The notes under the pieces: generated by a model | What the model was told of the DNA's origin: nothing | What the model saw: the letters and a program-made list of their open reading frames with translations, nothing else | Database searches by the model: none | Shown here: positions 1-10,026 of the stretch, piece after piece | Layout of the letters: each line of letters starts with the position of its first letter | Position numbering within the stretch: position 1 is the stretch's first letter | Program-made: the position numbers and the translations under genes | NCBI RefSeq assembly: GCF_035953295.1 | Contig: NZ_CP108370.1 | Coordinates: 3,005,001 to 3,069,000 of the forward strand | DNA: 64,000 nt | Direction of reading: 5' to 3' | DNA from: Streptomyces sp. NBC_01335 | GTDB lineage: Bacteria > Actinomycetota > Actinomycetes > Streptomycetales > Streptomycetaceae

Positions 1-573
1 GGTGAAGAGGATCCAGATCACCGGCAGGCAGAAGAACGCGCCGAGGACGAGGCACATCGCGGCTGCCTGGGCGTTGTTCGTCCACACCTGAGCCGCGAAG
101 GAGGCCGCGGGGTGGCTGGAGTAATAGGCCTCGTACTCCCCGCCCGGCCGGGTCAGTGCGCGCAGGTCATCGGGGGCTCCTATGGCGGCCTGGACCTCGG
201 GGTGCGTACCGATCCACCAGCCGATCAGCGCGGCGAGGAGGGTGGAGAACACCGCGGTGGGCACCCACCAGTGGCGCGAGCGGTACACCGCGGCGGGAAA
301 TCCGGCACTGAGGAACCGGGTCACGTCCCGCCAGGAGGCCTTGCGGGTACCGGTCACGACGGACCGGGCGCGGGCCACGAGCTGGGTCAGCCGCCCCTCG
401 GTGCGCGGGTCGGGCGCCTGGGAGTGGATCAGGGAGAGATGGGTGGCCGTCCGCTGGTAGAGCACGACGAGCTCGTCCGCCTCGGTACCGGTGAGTCCTC
501 GGCCCCGCTTCAGCAGATGTTCCAGACGATCCCACTCCGCGCGGTGGGCGGTGACGAAGACATCGAGGTCCAT
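1..573 (-). CDS. SpoIIM-family (stage II sporulation protein M-like) membrane protein, partial
   Basis: The 191 codons inside the window are the N-terminal part of a protein whose 3' end lies beyond base 1. It starts at ATG 573 (MDLDVFVTAH). Residues 1-100 are charged and soluble, with the family-typical stretches DRLEHLLKRG and ELVVLYQRTATHLS. Membrane segments follow near residues 103-122 (WWVPTAVFS...) and 172-190. It is divergent from the RDD gene, with 125 bp between the two starts. The SpoIIM/DUF95 family is widespread in actinobacteria, where it sits beside RDD-family, MoxR and DUF58 genes; its molecular role there is unknown, and a sporulation function cannot be read from the sequence. 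The family call is firm; the missing C-terminus is only a window effect. Confidence 0.85.
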   Translation of the reverse strand, partial: MDLDVFVTAHRAEWDRLEHLLKRGRGLTGTEADELVVLYQRTATHLSLIHSQAPDPRTEGRLTQLVARARSVVTGTRKASWRDVTRFLSAGFPAAVYRSRHWWVPTAVFSTLLAALIGWWIGTHPEVQAAIGAPDDLRALTRPGGEYEAYYSSHPAASFAAQVWTNNAQAAAMCLVLGAFFCLPVIWILFT

Positions 574-698
574 GGTGGGTGTCTGCTCCAGGCGAAGGGC
601 GAAGGGGCGTACGGGTCCCGAACACGGCGGCGCGCCGGCGATCAGCTTGGCAGACTGTCGCACAACGGGGGCAGGGGTGGGCGACGAAGGGCGGGGCA

Positions 699-1658
699 AT
701 GAGCGAACTCGTGACCGGGGACGCGGTGGTTCTGGAGCTCAGACCGGCACGGCTGCCGAGCAGGGCGCTGGCGCAGGCCATCGACACCGCGCTGCTCCTG
801 ATCGTCTTCATCGTGCTCAGCATCGCCCTGGCCCTCGCCACGTCGACGCTCGACGACGCGGCCGTCGCCGCCGTCTCCGTGGCGTCGTTCCTCCTGGTGC
901 TGGTGGGCGGGCCCATCGCGGTGGAGACCCTGAGCCACGGTCGTTCCCTGGGCAAACTCGCCTGCGGGCTGCGGGTGGTGCGCGAGGACGGGGGGCCCAT
1001 CGCGTTCCGGCACGCGCTGGTGCGCGGGGCGATGGGCGTCGTCGAGATCCTGTCGTCCTTCGGTGGGGTGGCCGCGATCGCCTCCCTGGTCTCCGCCAGG
1101 GGCCGGCGGCTCGGGGACGTGTTCGCCGGGACGCTCGTCGTACGGGAACGGGTGCCGGACGACCGGTCCCGGGCGCTGCCGCCGCCTCCGCCGTGGCTCG
1201 CGAACCGTTTCGCGCAGCTGGACCTGTCGGCCGTGCCGGACGAATTCTGGCTCTCCGCACGGCAGTACGTCTCCCGCCTGCACCAACTCGATCCCGCCGC
1301 CGGGTACGCGATCGGCGAGAGGCTCGCCGGGGAGCTGGCGGCCAGGACGGCCGTGCCGCCGCCGAACGGAGTGCCCCACGCCGCGTATCTGGCCGCCGTG
1401 CTGCACGAGCGCCGTACGCGCGAGGTGCGACGCCTGCTGTCGGCCGAACGCGCGGCGGACCGGGCGCCGGGGGCGGCAGCGGGAGCGCCCGGCACCGGAT
1501 CGGCGGTCGGCGCGACGGCGGGATGGGGTGCGCCCGCGGGTGTTCCCGCTGTCGGCCCGAAGGTCGTGCCGGCCCCGCTCGCCGCGCCCGTGACGCCGGT
1601 GGCCCCGGTGGCCACGGCCTCCGTGCCCGCCTCCACCGGGTTCGCCCCGCCTGCCTGA
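699..1658 (+). CDS. RDD family membrane protein with long soluble C-terminus
   Basis: A 319-residue protein starting at ATG 699, with a GAAGGGCGG-type ribosome site just upstream; an in-frame start at 579 would add an implausible arginine-rich leader. Residues about 15-150 form the RDD domain: an arginine-containing amphipathic start (RPARLPSR), an Asp in the first membrane helix (QAIDTALLL), further hydrophobic helices near 54-75 and 108-130, and the conserved RRLGDVFAGTLVV segment. Residues 160-319 are soluble, ending in an Ala/Pro/Val-rich low-complexity tail. RDD proteins are small integral membrane proteins of uncertain, possibly transport, function. It is divergent from the SpoIIM gene, a pairing also seen in mycobacteria. 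The stop codon lies inside the first copy of a 16-bp tandem repeat. Confidence 0.85.
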   Translation: MSELVTGDAVVLELRPARLPSRALAQAIDTALLLIVFIVLSIALALATSTLDDAAVAAVSVASFLLVLVGGPIAVETLSHGRSLGKLACGLRVVREDGGPIAFRHALVRGAMGVVEILSSFGGVAAIASLVSARGRRLGDVFAGTLVVRERVPDDRSRALPPPPPWLANRFAQLDLSAVPDEFWLSARQYVSRLHQLDPAAGYAIGERLAGELAARTAVPPPNGVPHAAYLAAVLHERRTREVRRLLSAERAADRAPGAAAGAPGTGSAVGATAGWGAPAGVPAVGPKVVPAPLAAPVTPVAPVATASVPASTGFAPPA

Positions 1659-1701
1659 GCAGCGGTCCACCTGAGCAGCTGTCTGCCTGAGCAACGGTGC
1701 G
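1654..1701. repeat. 16-bp tandem repeat, three copies
   Basis: Three tandem copies (1654-1669, 1670-1685, 1686-1701) share the core CCTGAGCA. The first copy carries the TGA stop of the RDD gene, so copies 2 and 3 look like downstream duplications of the gene end. The array lies in the 72-bp space between this gene and the convergent hypothetical gene. A 12-bp palindrome (CCGCCCGGGCGG, 1715-1726) follows and could help terminate transcription. Confidence 0.7.
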
Positions 1702-1730
1702 CCCGAACTGCCGTCCGCCCGGGCGGCGGG

Positions 1731-2372
1731 CTACTCGGGCGGGTGCTCGGGTCGCGGTGCGGGTTTGGGGGAGGGCGGGGATTCGAGGTCTTCGAGTTCG
1801 ATGCCGGGGGCGGCGAGAACCACGTCCCCGGCGAGGTGCACCGTGTGGCGCTCCCCCGTGTTCAGGTCGCTGACCTGGTACGTGTCCACGTGCAGGAGGC
1901 CGTTGTCAGTGGGGTGCGCTTCACTGTCCACCAGGGCCCAGGACTGATCGACGGTCAGGGGTGCGAGGACCGGATCCGTGAAGGTGACCAGACGGATGCG
2001 GGTCTCGGGGGAATCGGGGGTGAGACGCAGAAGTCGCGTGACGGCGACGAGAAACGCGGGAGAGGTGCCGGAGAAGGCGTGGGCGCGGACGTTGCCCTCG
2101 GTCGCGTCGGTGCCGGTGGGGTCGGTCCGTACCCAGGTGACGCCTTCGAGGGCGGCGCCGCGGATCTGCCAGCCGCCCGCGTGCAGTTCCAGACGGATGG
2201 GCCGGCCGAGTTCGTCGAGCGCGAGGTCGGTGGAGCCGAGGTGATCGCCGGAGGGAGCGGTCCTCTGGGCGACGTAGCGCCAGCCGGAAGGGCCGGGGGC
2301 GCAGTGGAAGTGCTCTTCACCGAGGGGGGTGCGATCGTGTGGATCGTGGAGCGAATATCGGCCGCGGGGCAT
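1731..2372 (-). CDS. Conserved hypothetical protein
   Basis: A 213-residue soluble protein with no domain I recognise. I start it at ATG 2372 (MPRGRYSLHD), where GAAGGA lies 4 bp upstream; an in-frame ATG at 2420 would add 16 low-complexity residues. There is no signal peptide or membrane helix. The body is rich in beta-type sequence (FHCAPGPSGWRYVAQ, ELHAGGWQIRG) and the C-terminus is proline-rich (SPPSPKPAPRPEHPPE), probably disordered. It lies 146 bp downstream of ahcY in the same direction. The regular codon bias and position make it a real gene; the function is unknown. Confidence 0.7.
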   Translation of the reverse strand: MPRGRYSLHDPHDRTPLGEEHFHCAPGPSGWRYVAQRTAPSGDHLGSTDLALDELGRPIRLELHAGGWQIRGAALEGVTWVRTDPTGTDATEGNVRAHAFSGTSPAFLVAVTRLLRLTPDSPETRIRLVTFTDPVLAPLTVDQSWALVDSEAHPTDNGLLHVDTYQVSDLNTGERHTVHLAGDVVLAAPGIELEDLESPPSPKPAPRPEHPPE

Positions 2373-2518
2373 GGGGTCCTTCGGGCTGCACGGGCGGGGT
2401 ACGGGGCAGGCCCCCGGCACGGGGGTGCGGGGGCCTGCGCTCGGACCTGCTGTTGAGACTGTTCCGGTCGCCGTCGGCCGGGTTCCCTCTGTGAGGGGCG
2501 GGCCGACGGCGGGTGGGA

Positions 2519-3976
<1,458 letters not shown>

Positions 3977-4224
3977 GGCTGGTCTGCTCCTCGTAAGGGT
4001 CGAGGGTGGGCTGGCTGGCTGTGCGGCGCCGGGCACAGGAATGCCCGGGACTCGCAGCGCAGTCCGTCGGAGGCCCTCTCTCCCTCGGCCGGTCCGCTTC
4101 CGCGGGCCGATCGACCGCCATCAGCAGCGACGTCTGGTACGCGTACGAATCTACACCGAGCAGCCGTGAGCGCACCGGCCCGCGGGGGATCGGTGCGCTC
4201 ACGGGACGTACGGGATGGCCGGAA

Positions 4225-5268
4225 TCAGTGCCCCGGGCCGGCGGGGTTCTCTCCGGCCGCGCCGTCGGTGTCGGCCGCCCCGTCGGTGCCCCCGGTGGGC
4301 TGCTCGGCCGCACCCGCCAGGGGGGACCGGCCGGGGTTGGTGCCCGTCGACGCGGCGTCCGCGTTGTAGATGTCGGGTTCCAGGTAGATGACGCGGGCGA
4401 TCGGCACGGCGGCACGGATGCGGGTCTCGGCGGCGTTGATCGCGTTGGCGACCTCGGTCGCGGTGTCGTCGTGCTGGACGGCGATCTTTGCTGCGACCAG
4501 CAGTTCCTCGGGGCCGAGGTGGAGCGTGCGCATGTGGATGATGCCGGTCACGGTGTCGCCGTCGACGACGGCGGCCTTGATCCGCTCGATCTGTTCGGCC
4601 CCTGCCGACTCTCCCAGGAGGAGTGACTTCGTCTCGGCGGCGAGCACGAGCGCGATGACGATGAGCAGGATGCCGATGCAGAGGGTGCCGATGCCGTCCC
4701 AGACGCCGTCGTCGGTGGCGAGCGAGATCCCGACGCCGCCGAGGGCGAGGACCAGACCGATGAGCGCCCCGAAGTCCTCCAGCAGTACGACGGGGAGCTC
4801 GGGGGCCTTGGCACGACGGATGAAGTCCGTCCAGCTCAGCGTGCCGCGGGTCTGGTTGGACTCGGTGATCGCCGTACGGAAGGAGAATCCCTCGGCGATG
4901 ATCGCGAAGACCAGCACGCCCACCGGCCAGTACCAGGCCTCGATGGGGTGCGGATGCTTGATCTTCTCGTAGCCCTCGTAGACGGCGAACATGCCACCGA
5001 CCGAGAACAGGACGATGGAGACGAGGAAGGCGTAGATGTACCTCTCGCGCCCGTAGCCGAAGGGGTGCTCGGGGGTGGCCTGGCGTTGCGCCTTCTTCCC
5101 TCCGAGCAGCAGGAGTCCCTGGTTGCCCGAGTCGGCCAGCGAGTGGACGCTCTCCGCGAGCATCGACGAGGAGCCACTGAAGAGGAACGCCACGAATTTG
5201 GCCACCGCGATGGCGAGATTGGCGGAGAGTGCCGCCACGATCGCCTTGGTTCCGCCTGACGCGCTCAT
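4225..5268 (-). CDS. Cation diffusion facilitator family transporter
   Basis: A 347-residue integral membrane antiporter of the CDF family, which exports divalent cations such as zinc, iron or manganese in exchange for protons. It starts at ATG 5268 (MSASGGTKAI). The N-terminal two thirds holds about six hydrophobic helices. The metal-site signature ESVHSLADSGNQ lies near residue 40, with a second acidic helix LLEDFGALIG near 150. A cytoplasmic ferredoxin-like domain (MRTLHLGPEELLVAAKI...) follows, and then a disordered Gly/Ala-rich tail ending NPAGPGH. It is codirectional with manA, separated by 127 bp that contain an unusual inverted/tandem repeat. The metal specificity cannot be read from the sequence. 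Confidence 0.9.
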   Translation of the reverse strand: MSASGGTKAIVAALSANLAIAVAKFVAFLFSGSSSMLAESVHSLADSGNQGLLLLGGKKAQRQATPEHPFGYGRERYIYAFLVSIVLFSVGGMFAVYEGYEKIKHPHPIEAWYWPVGVLVFAIIAEGFSFRTAITESNQTRGTLSWTDFIRRAKAPELPVVLLEDFGALIGLVLALGGVGISLATDDGVWDGIGTLCIGILLIVIALVLAAETKSLLLGESAGAEQIERIKAAVVDGDTVTGIIHMRTLHLGPEELLVAAKIAVQHDDTATEVANAINAAETRIRAAVPIARVIYLEPDIYNADAASTGTNPGRSPLAGAAEQPTGGTDGAADTDGAAGENPAGPGH

Positions 5269-5289
5269 GGGTGCCTGGTGTCCCTTCCT

Positions 5290-5380
5290 CGGTACTGCAA
5301 ACGCGGATCGGTGCCGCGCACGCGGATCGGTACCGCACACGCGGGTCGCCGCGGTACGGCCGCACATTGTTGCAGTACCG
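5290..5380. repeat. 11-bp inverted repeat enclosing a 19-bp tandem repeat
   Basis: CGGTACTGCAA at 5290-5300 is exactly complementary to TTGCAGTACCG at 5370-5380. Between them are two 19-bp tandem copies (5301-5319 and 5320-5338, ACGCGGATCGGT...) and a degenerate third copy from 5339. The structure lies between manA and the CDF gene, both leftward. It could be an operator, an mRNA stem-loop separating the two cistrons, or a mobile remnant; the sequence does not decide. Confidence 0.6.
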
Positions 5381-5395
5381 GGGACGGACAGTGCG

Positions 5396-6559
5396 TCAGG
5401 CCACCACGGTGGCCCGGAAGAGTGTGCCGTTACCTGACGCTTCGACCGTTTCGCCCGCGGGGACGAAGACGGAGCCGCCCGGCACGAGGTCCAGCTCACC
5501 GGTCCGGAGCGAGCCGGCGGTGCAGAGCAGGATCTGCGGGGTGGTGGCCGTCAGGTCGGCAGGGGCCGCGCCGGGCGAGAGGTCGAAGCGGGACAGCCGG
5601 AACTCGTCGACGGGGGTCTCGTACGGCTCCTCGCCGGAGGGGGCCGCCTCGGGGCGCAGCACGCCGGGCTCGGTGGCCTCGAAGCGCACGATGCGCAGGA
5701 GTTCGGGAACGTCGATGTGCTTGGGGGTGAGCCCGCAGCGCAGGACGTTGTCCGAGTTGGCCATGATCTCGACGCCGAGACCGTCGAGGTAGGCGTGCGG
5801 GACGCCCGCGCCGAGGTAGAGCGCCTCGCCGGGCTGGAGCCGCACGTGGTTGAGGAGCATCGCGGCGATGACCCCGGCGTCGCCCGGGTAGTGGCGGGCG
5901 ATCTCGGCGTACGGGGCGTGGGCGCCGCCCAAGGCTTCGGCAGCGTCGGCGGCCTCGCCGACGGTCGCGGCCATCTCCTCCGGGTCGGCGGTGAGGATCG
6001 CGGTGAGCACCTCGCGGAGGGCGGCCTCCTCCGGGTGGGCGCGCAGCAGGTCCGCGTACGGCTTGAGGGAGTCGACGCCGAGCGCCTCCAGCAGGGTGGC
6101 TGCCTCGTCGGGGCGGCGGAAACCGCAGAGTCCTTCGAAGGGGGTGAGAGCGCAGATCAGTTCGGGCTTGTGGTTGGCGTCCCGGTACGTGCGGTGGGGG
6201 GCGTCGAGCGGGATGCCGCGGGCCTCCTCGTCGGCGAAGCCGAGCCGGGCCTGCTCCAGGTCGGGGTGGACCTGGAGGGAGAGCGGGGCTCCGGCGGCGA
6301 GCAGCTTGAGGAGGAACGGGAGGCGGGGGCCGAACTTCTCGACGGCCGCAGCACCGAGCTCGCGGGCCGGGTCGGCGGCGATGACCTGGTCGAGCGGGAG
6401 TTCGGCGCCGTCGCGGGTGAGCAGGGACGGCGCTCCGGGGTGGGCTCCCATCCACATCTCGGCCTGCGGCTCCCCCGTGGGCGGGGTGCCGAGCAGCTCG
6501 GGGATGGCCGTGGTGGAGCCCCAGGCGTAGGGGCGCACGGTGTTGGAGAGCCGGTCCAT
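5396..6559 (-). CDS. manA: Mannose-6-phosphate isomerase, class I
   Basis: A 387-residue zinc enzyme that interconverts fructose-6-phosphate and mannose-6-phosphate, feeding GDP-mannose synthesis. It shows the type I cupin signatures: N-terminal NTVRPYAWGS, the metal-ligand segment LSLQVHPD (Gln and His), HKPELI (Glu) and the later GVPHAYLDG (His). The start is ATG 6559 (MDRLSNTVRP). It is downstream of the SIS-domain gene and manB, all leftward, which gives two consecutive steps of mannose activation in one block. The gap before the CDF gene contains a repeat structure. No defect is visible. Confidence 0.96.
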   Translation of the reverse strand: MDRLSNTVRPYAWGSTTAIPELLGTPPTGEPQAEMWMGAHPGAPSLLTRDGAELPLDQVIAADPARELGAAAVEKFGPRLPFLLKLLAAGAPLSLQVHPDLEQARLGFADEEARGIPLDAPHRTYRDANHKPELICALTPFEGLCGFRRPDEAATLLEALGVDSLKPYADLLRAHPEEAALREVLTAILTADPEEMAATVGEAADAAEALGGAHAPYAEIARHYPGDAGVIAAMLLNHVRLQPGEALYLGAGVPHAYLDGLGVEIMANSDNVLRCGLTPKHIDVPELLRIVRFEATEPGVLRPEAAPSGEEPYETPVDEFRLSRFDLSPGAAPADLTATTPQILLCTAGSLRTGELDLVPGGSVFVPAGETVEASGNGTLFRATVVA

Positions 6560-6579
6560 GGAGTTGTCCTCGGGCTTTC

Positions 6580-6815
6580 GTGAAGGTGTGCAGGCGTGGC
6601 AGGTACGGCTGGCGTGACAGGTACGGCAGGCGTGGCACAGGCGTGGCAGGTACGGCGGCTGTGGCGGGTGGGGCAGGTGTGGCGGACAGCACCGGCGCGG
6701 GGACAGTGCCCCCGGCGTCCAGGCTTCCCGGCGTCCGGGCTTCCCCGCGTCCGGGCTTCCCGGCGTCCGGGCTTCCGTCGCCCCCGGGGGGGGTGGTGCC
6801 GGTCGGTCAGGCAGG
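6580..6815. repeat. Intergenic low-complexity DNA with 16-bp tandem array
   Basis: Between the SIS gene and manA lie two kinds of short repeat. Bases about 6590-6665 repeat variants of GGCGTGGCAGGTACGG. Bases 6713-6776 are four perfect-phase 16-bp units (6713-6728, 6729-6744, 6745-6760, 6761-6776) differing by single bases (core GCGTCCGGGCTTCC). No gene is credible here; apparent reading frames are products of the repeats. Confidence 0.75.
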
Positions 6816-7967
6816 TCAGGTGGGGTTGTCCGCGGTCGGCGGCTCGGTGGCCAGCGAGAGGTAGACGGCGGCGAAGTCGGTGACCGCGAGGAGTTCGGCG
6901 AGCGCTTCGAGTTCGCTGCCCTCGTCGGGTTCGAGTTCGCTGATGGCCGTGTCGTGGCCGAGGGCGAGTTCGCGTGCGGCCGGGGCGGCGGTCAGGCCGC
7001 CGGTGGGCCGGTCGCGGAGGAGGACGACCCGGGCGCGCAGCGCTTCCTGCTCGTCGACGCGGTCGCGGAAGAAGTCCTCGGGGTCGGCTCCGGCGGCGAA
7101 GTCCCCTGCGAGCAGGGCGCCGTGCGAGGGCAGGGCTTCGGGGAGGGGTGCGGTGAGCGCGGGGCGGCCGGCGAGTTCGGCGAGGACGGCGGCGAACCGG
7201 CGGCCGACCGGGCCCGCCGCCTCTCCCTCGGTCCACACCAGCGGCAGGGTGTCGGCGAGCTCGGCGGCGAGGGTCTTGGCCGGGTTGCTGTACGTGGCGA
7301 TGGCGGGCCCACAGCGTTCGGCGGTGCGGTCCAGCCGGTCCGCGACCTTGCGCAGGTCCTCCTCGGACGCCGCGAGCAGGCCGACCCGGTCGAGCAGGGC
7401 GAGGAGCGGCGTCAGCAGGGCCCAGAGGGTGCCGGGGCCCGCCGCCGAGGTCTCGGCGTCGTACTCGCCGTGCGGGGCGGCGGCCATGGGCACGAGGAGC
7501 CCGTGGGCCCTCTCGACGGCTTCGCGCAGGGGCGAGCGGGTGGGGGCGACGGCGACGACCGAGCAGCCGCGCCGGTACGCCTGTTCGGCGAGGAGCGAGA
7601 GGCCGGGTTCGGCGCCGTCGGCGGTGGCGATGAGGAGCAGGTCGACCGGCCCGGCCCAGCCGGGCAGGGTCCAGCGCAGTGCGCCGCCGGCCGGCGCGAC
7701 GCCGGTGGGCCGGATGCGGGTGACCGGTGCGGCCGCTCCCGCGAGGGCGCCGATGATGTCGGCGACTCCGGTGGCGGCGGTGCCGGGACCGGCGACGAGG
7801 ACGGAGCGCGGCCTGCCCTCGGGGGTCAGCGCTCCGATGCCGGCCTCGGCCGTGTGCAGGGCGGCGGTACGGACGCGGGCGCCGGCCTCGGCGGCCCCGC
7901 GCAGGAGCCCTCGCCGGTCGGCCCTGGCCAGGGCGTCCGGGGCGTCGAGCAACGTCTCGTCGAGCAT
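6816..7967 (-). CDS. SIS-domain phosphosugar-binding protein (bifunctional PGI/PMI-like)
   Basis: A 383-residue protein starting at ATG 7967 (MLDETLLDAPDAL), with GGAGG about 9 bp upstream. The N-terminal half has the Rossmann-like SIS pattern SVLVAGPGTAATGVADI and VDLLLIATADGAEPG. The C-terminal half includes ATYSNPAKTLAAEL and a region like the second SIS domain of PGI/PMI-type isomerases. It sits between manB and manA, as the corresponding gene (the Rv3256c position) does in Mycobacterium tuberculosis, so a role in mannose phosphate metabolism is likely. Whether it isomerises a sugar or only binds one is not shown. A typical SIS catalytic Glu/His set was not assigned with confidence. Confidence 0.75.
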   Translation of the reverse strand: MLDETLLDAPDALARADRRGLLRGAAEAGARVRTAALHTAEAGIGALTPEGRPRSVLVAGPGTAATGVADIIGALAGAAAPVTRIRPTGVAPAGGALRWTLPGWAGPVDLLLIATADGAEPGLSLLAEQAYRRGCSVVAVAPTRSPLREAVERAHGLLVPMAAAPHGEYDAETSAAGPGTLWALLTPLLALLDRVGLLAASEEDLRKVADRLDRTAERCGPAIATYSNPAKTLAAELADTLPLVWTEGEAAGPVGRRFAAVLAELAGRPALTAPLPEALPSHGALLAGDFAAGADPEDFFRDRVDEQEALRARVVLLRDRPTGGLTAAPAARELALGHDTAISELEPDEGSELEALAELLAVTDFAAVYLSLATEPPTADNPT

Positions 7968-8078
7968 GGCGGTGGGCCTCCGATCACCGTACGGATCAGT
8001 GTGCGGGTGCCGGGCGCGGTCGCGGACGGTCGCCGCCGGAGATTCCGGGGGCGTCGGCGACACGTGCCTGGCGTCCCG

Positions 8079-8261
8079 TCACGCGGGGCGGCGGGCCTCG
8101 TCGACGAGGAGCACCGGGATGCCGTCGCGGACCGGGTAGGCGAGGCCGCAGTCGGCGCCGGTGCAGACCAGCTCCGGGCTGTCGTCCGCCGTGCGGTCGT
8201 CGAGCGGGGAGTGACACGCCGGGCAGGCGAGGATCTCCAGAAGGCCGGCTTCGAGCGCCAT
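8079..8261 (-). CDS. Trm112 family zinc-ribbon protein
   Basis: A 60-residue protein starting at ATG 8261 ([11 protein letters not shown]), with GAAGGGA upstream. Cysteines 13 and 16 (ACPACHSPL) and 33 and 38 ([12 protein letters not shown]) form a four-Cys zinc ribbon. The following [17 protein letters not shown] is the Trm112/YcaR family signature. Eukaryotic and archaeal Trm112 activates methyltransferases; the bacterial members are small and mostly uncharacterised. It lies between manB and the SIS gene on the same strand and is probably cotranscribed with the SIS gene 111 bp downstream. Confidence 0.85.
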   Translation of the reverse strand: MALEAGLLEILACPACHSPLDDRTADDSPELVCTGADCGLAYPVRDGIPVLLVDEARRPA

Positions 8262-8639
8262 GGGGCGGGTCCCTTCGAACATGCGGTTGAGCTTCGCGCG
8301 GTTGGGGCGAGGCCAGCCTACCGCCGGGGTGCGGGGGTCGCGGTCCGGCAGGACCGCGTCCCCCCGCTGCGCGACGGCCGGGCGGGAAGGCACCGGGGGC
8401 CGCGCGACGACCGGGTGGACTCACCGGCGCCGCTCGCAGCATCACCCGGCAGCGGTACGCGGACGTGGCCGGGTGGCGAACGGGCGGCGGCCCGGAGACG
8501 AATGGACCGGGCCCCGCGCCAGCCGGGCCGGGCGACGGCCGGGCCACACGCCAATCCCGCCCCGCCCCGCGACCGCCGGGCCGGGCGCGGCCGTGCCCCA
8601 CAGCCGAGCAACGGCCGGGCGGCCGCTCCCCCGCGCGTG
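8262..8639. other. Intergenic region without a credible gene
   Basis: The 378 bp between the manB stop and the Trm112 start are extremely GC-rich and contain many partial repeats of CCCGGCCG. They would readily fold in RNA, but I found no single long perfect hairpin and no reading frame with convincing codon bias on either strand. Confidence 0.5.
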
Positions 8640-10004
8640 CTATCCCCGGATGAGGGCCAGGGCCTCGTCCCGTACCGCTGTCATCGTGGCCTCGTCGCGG
8701 GCTTCGACGTTGAGGCGCAGCAGCGGTTCGGTGTTGGAGGCGCGGACGTTGAACCACCAGTCGGCGGTGGCGACGGTGAGGCCGTCCAGCTCGTCGAAGG
8801 TCACGTCCTCGCGGTCGCCGTACGCGGCGCGGATCGCCGTGAGGCGGGCCGCCTGGTCGGCGACGGTGGAGTTGATCTCGCCGGAGCCGGTGTAGCGGTC
8901 GTAGGTGGCGAGCAGCGCGGAGAGCGGGCCGTCCTGTCCGCCGAGGGCGGCGAGGACGTGGAGGGCGGCGAGCATGCCCGTATCGGCGTTCCAGAAGTCC
9001 CGGAAGTAGTAGTGGGCCGAATGTTCGCCGCCGAAGATCGCGCCGTGCTCGGCCATCTCGGCCTTGATGAAGGAGTGGCCGACGCGGGTGCGGACGGGGG
9101 TGCCGCCGTTCTCGCGGATGACCTCGGGGACGGACCAGGAGGTGATCAGGTTGTGGATGACGGTGCCCTTGCCGCCGTTGCGGGCGAGTTCCCGCTCGGC
9201 GACGAGCGCGGTGATGGCGGACGGCGAGACGCCCGCGCCGCGCTCGTCCACGACGAAGCAGCGGTCGGCGTCCCCGTCGAAGGCGAGCCCGAGGTCGGCG
9301 CTCTCGGCGAGGACCCGGGCCTGGAGGTCGACGATGTTGGCCGGGTCGAGGGGGTTCGCCTCGTGGTTCGGGAAGGTGCCGTCGAGCTCGAAGTAGATCG
9401 GTACGACGTCGAGCGGCAGCCCCGCGAGCACGGTGGGCACGGTGTGGCCGCCCATGCCGTTGCCCGCGTCCACCACGACCTTGAGCGGCCGGATCGCCGT
9501 CAGGTCCACGAGGCCGAGCAGGTGGGCGGCGTAGTCGGTGAGGGTGTCGCGTTCGGTGAGTGTGCCCCTGACGGCGGCCGGGGCGGGCGCCCCGTGCTCG
9601 GACCACTGCTCCACGAGCGCGCGGATCTCGGCGAGCCCGGTGTCCTGGCCGACCGGCGCGGCTCCGGCCCGGCACATCTTGATGCCGTTGTACTGGGCCG
9701 GGTTGTGCGAGGCGGTGAACATGGCGCCGGGCAGACCGAACGCGCCCGAGGCGTAGTACAGCTGGTCGGTCGAGCAGAGGCCGATCAGGGTGACGTCGGC
9801 GCCGCGCGCCTGGGCGCCGCGGGCGAAGGCGCCGGCGAGGCCGGGCGAGGACGGGCGCATGTCGTGGCCGATGACGATCGCGTCCGCGTCGGTGACCTGG
9901 ACGAACGCCGCGCCGAAGAGTTCTGCGAGCGGCTCGTCCCACTGGTCGGGTACGACGCCGCGTACGTCGTACGCCTTCACGAGCTGCGACAGATCAGCAA
10001 CCAC
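8640..10004 (-). CDS. manB: Phosphomannomutase/phosphoglucomutase
   Basis: A 454-residue alpha-D-phosphohexomutase that converts mannose-6-phosphate to mannose-1-phosphate, the step after ManA. The motifs are the phosphoserine loop FTASHNPAQYNGIK, the metal loop LAFDGDADRCF, the sugar-specificity loop FGGEHSAHYYFRDF and the C-terminal phosphate loop RASNTEPLLRLN. The start is GTG 10004 (VVADLSQLVK), with a strong AGGAGG 7 bp upstream; longer in-frame versions would read through the adjoining repeat element. That element, with a 19-bp perfect stem, begins about 22 bp upstream of the start, so the manB mRNA leader or promoter must include or abut it. Confidence 0.96.
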   Translation of the reverse strand: MVADLSQLVKAYDVRGVVPDQWDEPLAELFGAAFVQVTDADAIVIGHDMRPSSPGLAGAFARGAQARGADVTLIGLCSTDQLYYASGAFGLPGAMFTASHNPAQYNGIKMCRAGAAPVGQDTGLAEIRALVEQWSEHGAPAPAAVRGTLTERDTLTDYAAHLLGLVDLTAIRPLKVVVDAGNGMGGHTVPTVLAGLPLDVVPIYFELDGTFPNHEANPLDPANIVDLQARVLAESADLGLAFDGDADRCFVVDERGAGVSPSAITALVAERELARNGGKGTVIHNLITSWSVPEVIRENGGTPVRTRVGHSFIKAEMAEHGAIFGGEHSAHYYFRDFWNADTGMLAALHVLAALGGQDGPLSALLATYDRYTGSGEINSTVADQAARLTAIRAAYGDREDVTFDELDGLTVATADWWFNVRASNTEPLLRLNVEARDEATMTAVRDEALALIRG

Positions 10005-10026
10005 GGCCGGTCCTCCTGGGGTCTGC

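Noticed and set aside
17..700. Several overlapping rightward ORFs in the first 700 bases
   Set aside because: They are antisense to the SpoIIM-type gene, whose translation shows clear family sequence and membrane helices.
3977..4200. SAH or SAM riboswitch upstream of ahcY
   Set aside because: I compared the leader by eye with the SAH riboswitch pattern. A GGACT...AGTCC hairpin is present near 4,050, but the conserved core is not recognisable. A covariance-model search (SAH_riboswitch, SAM-IV) would be decisive.
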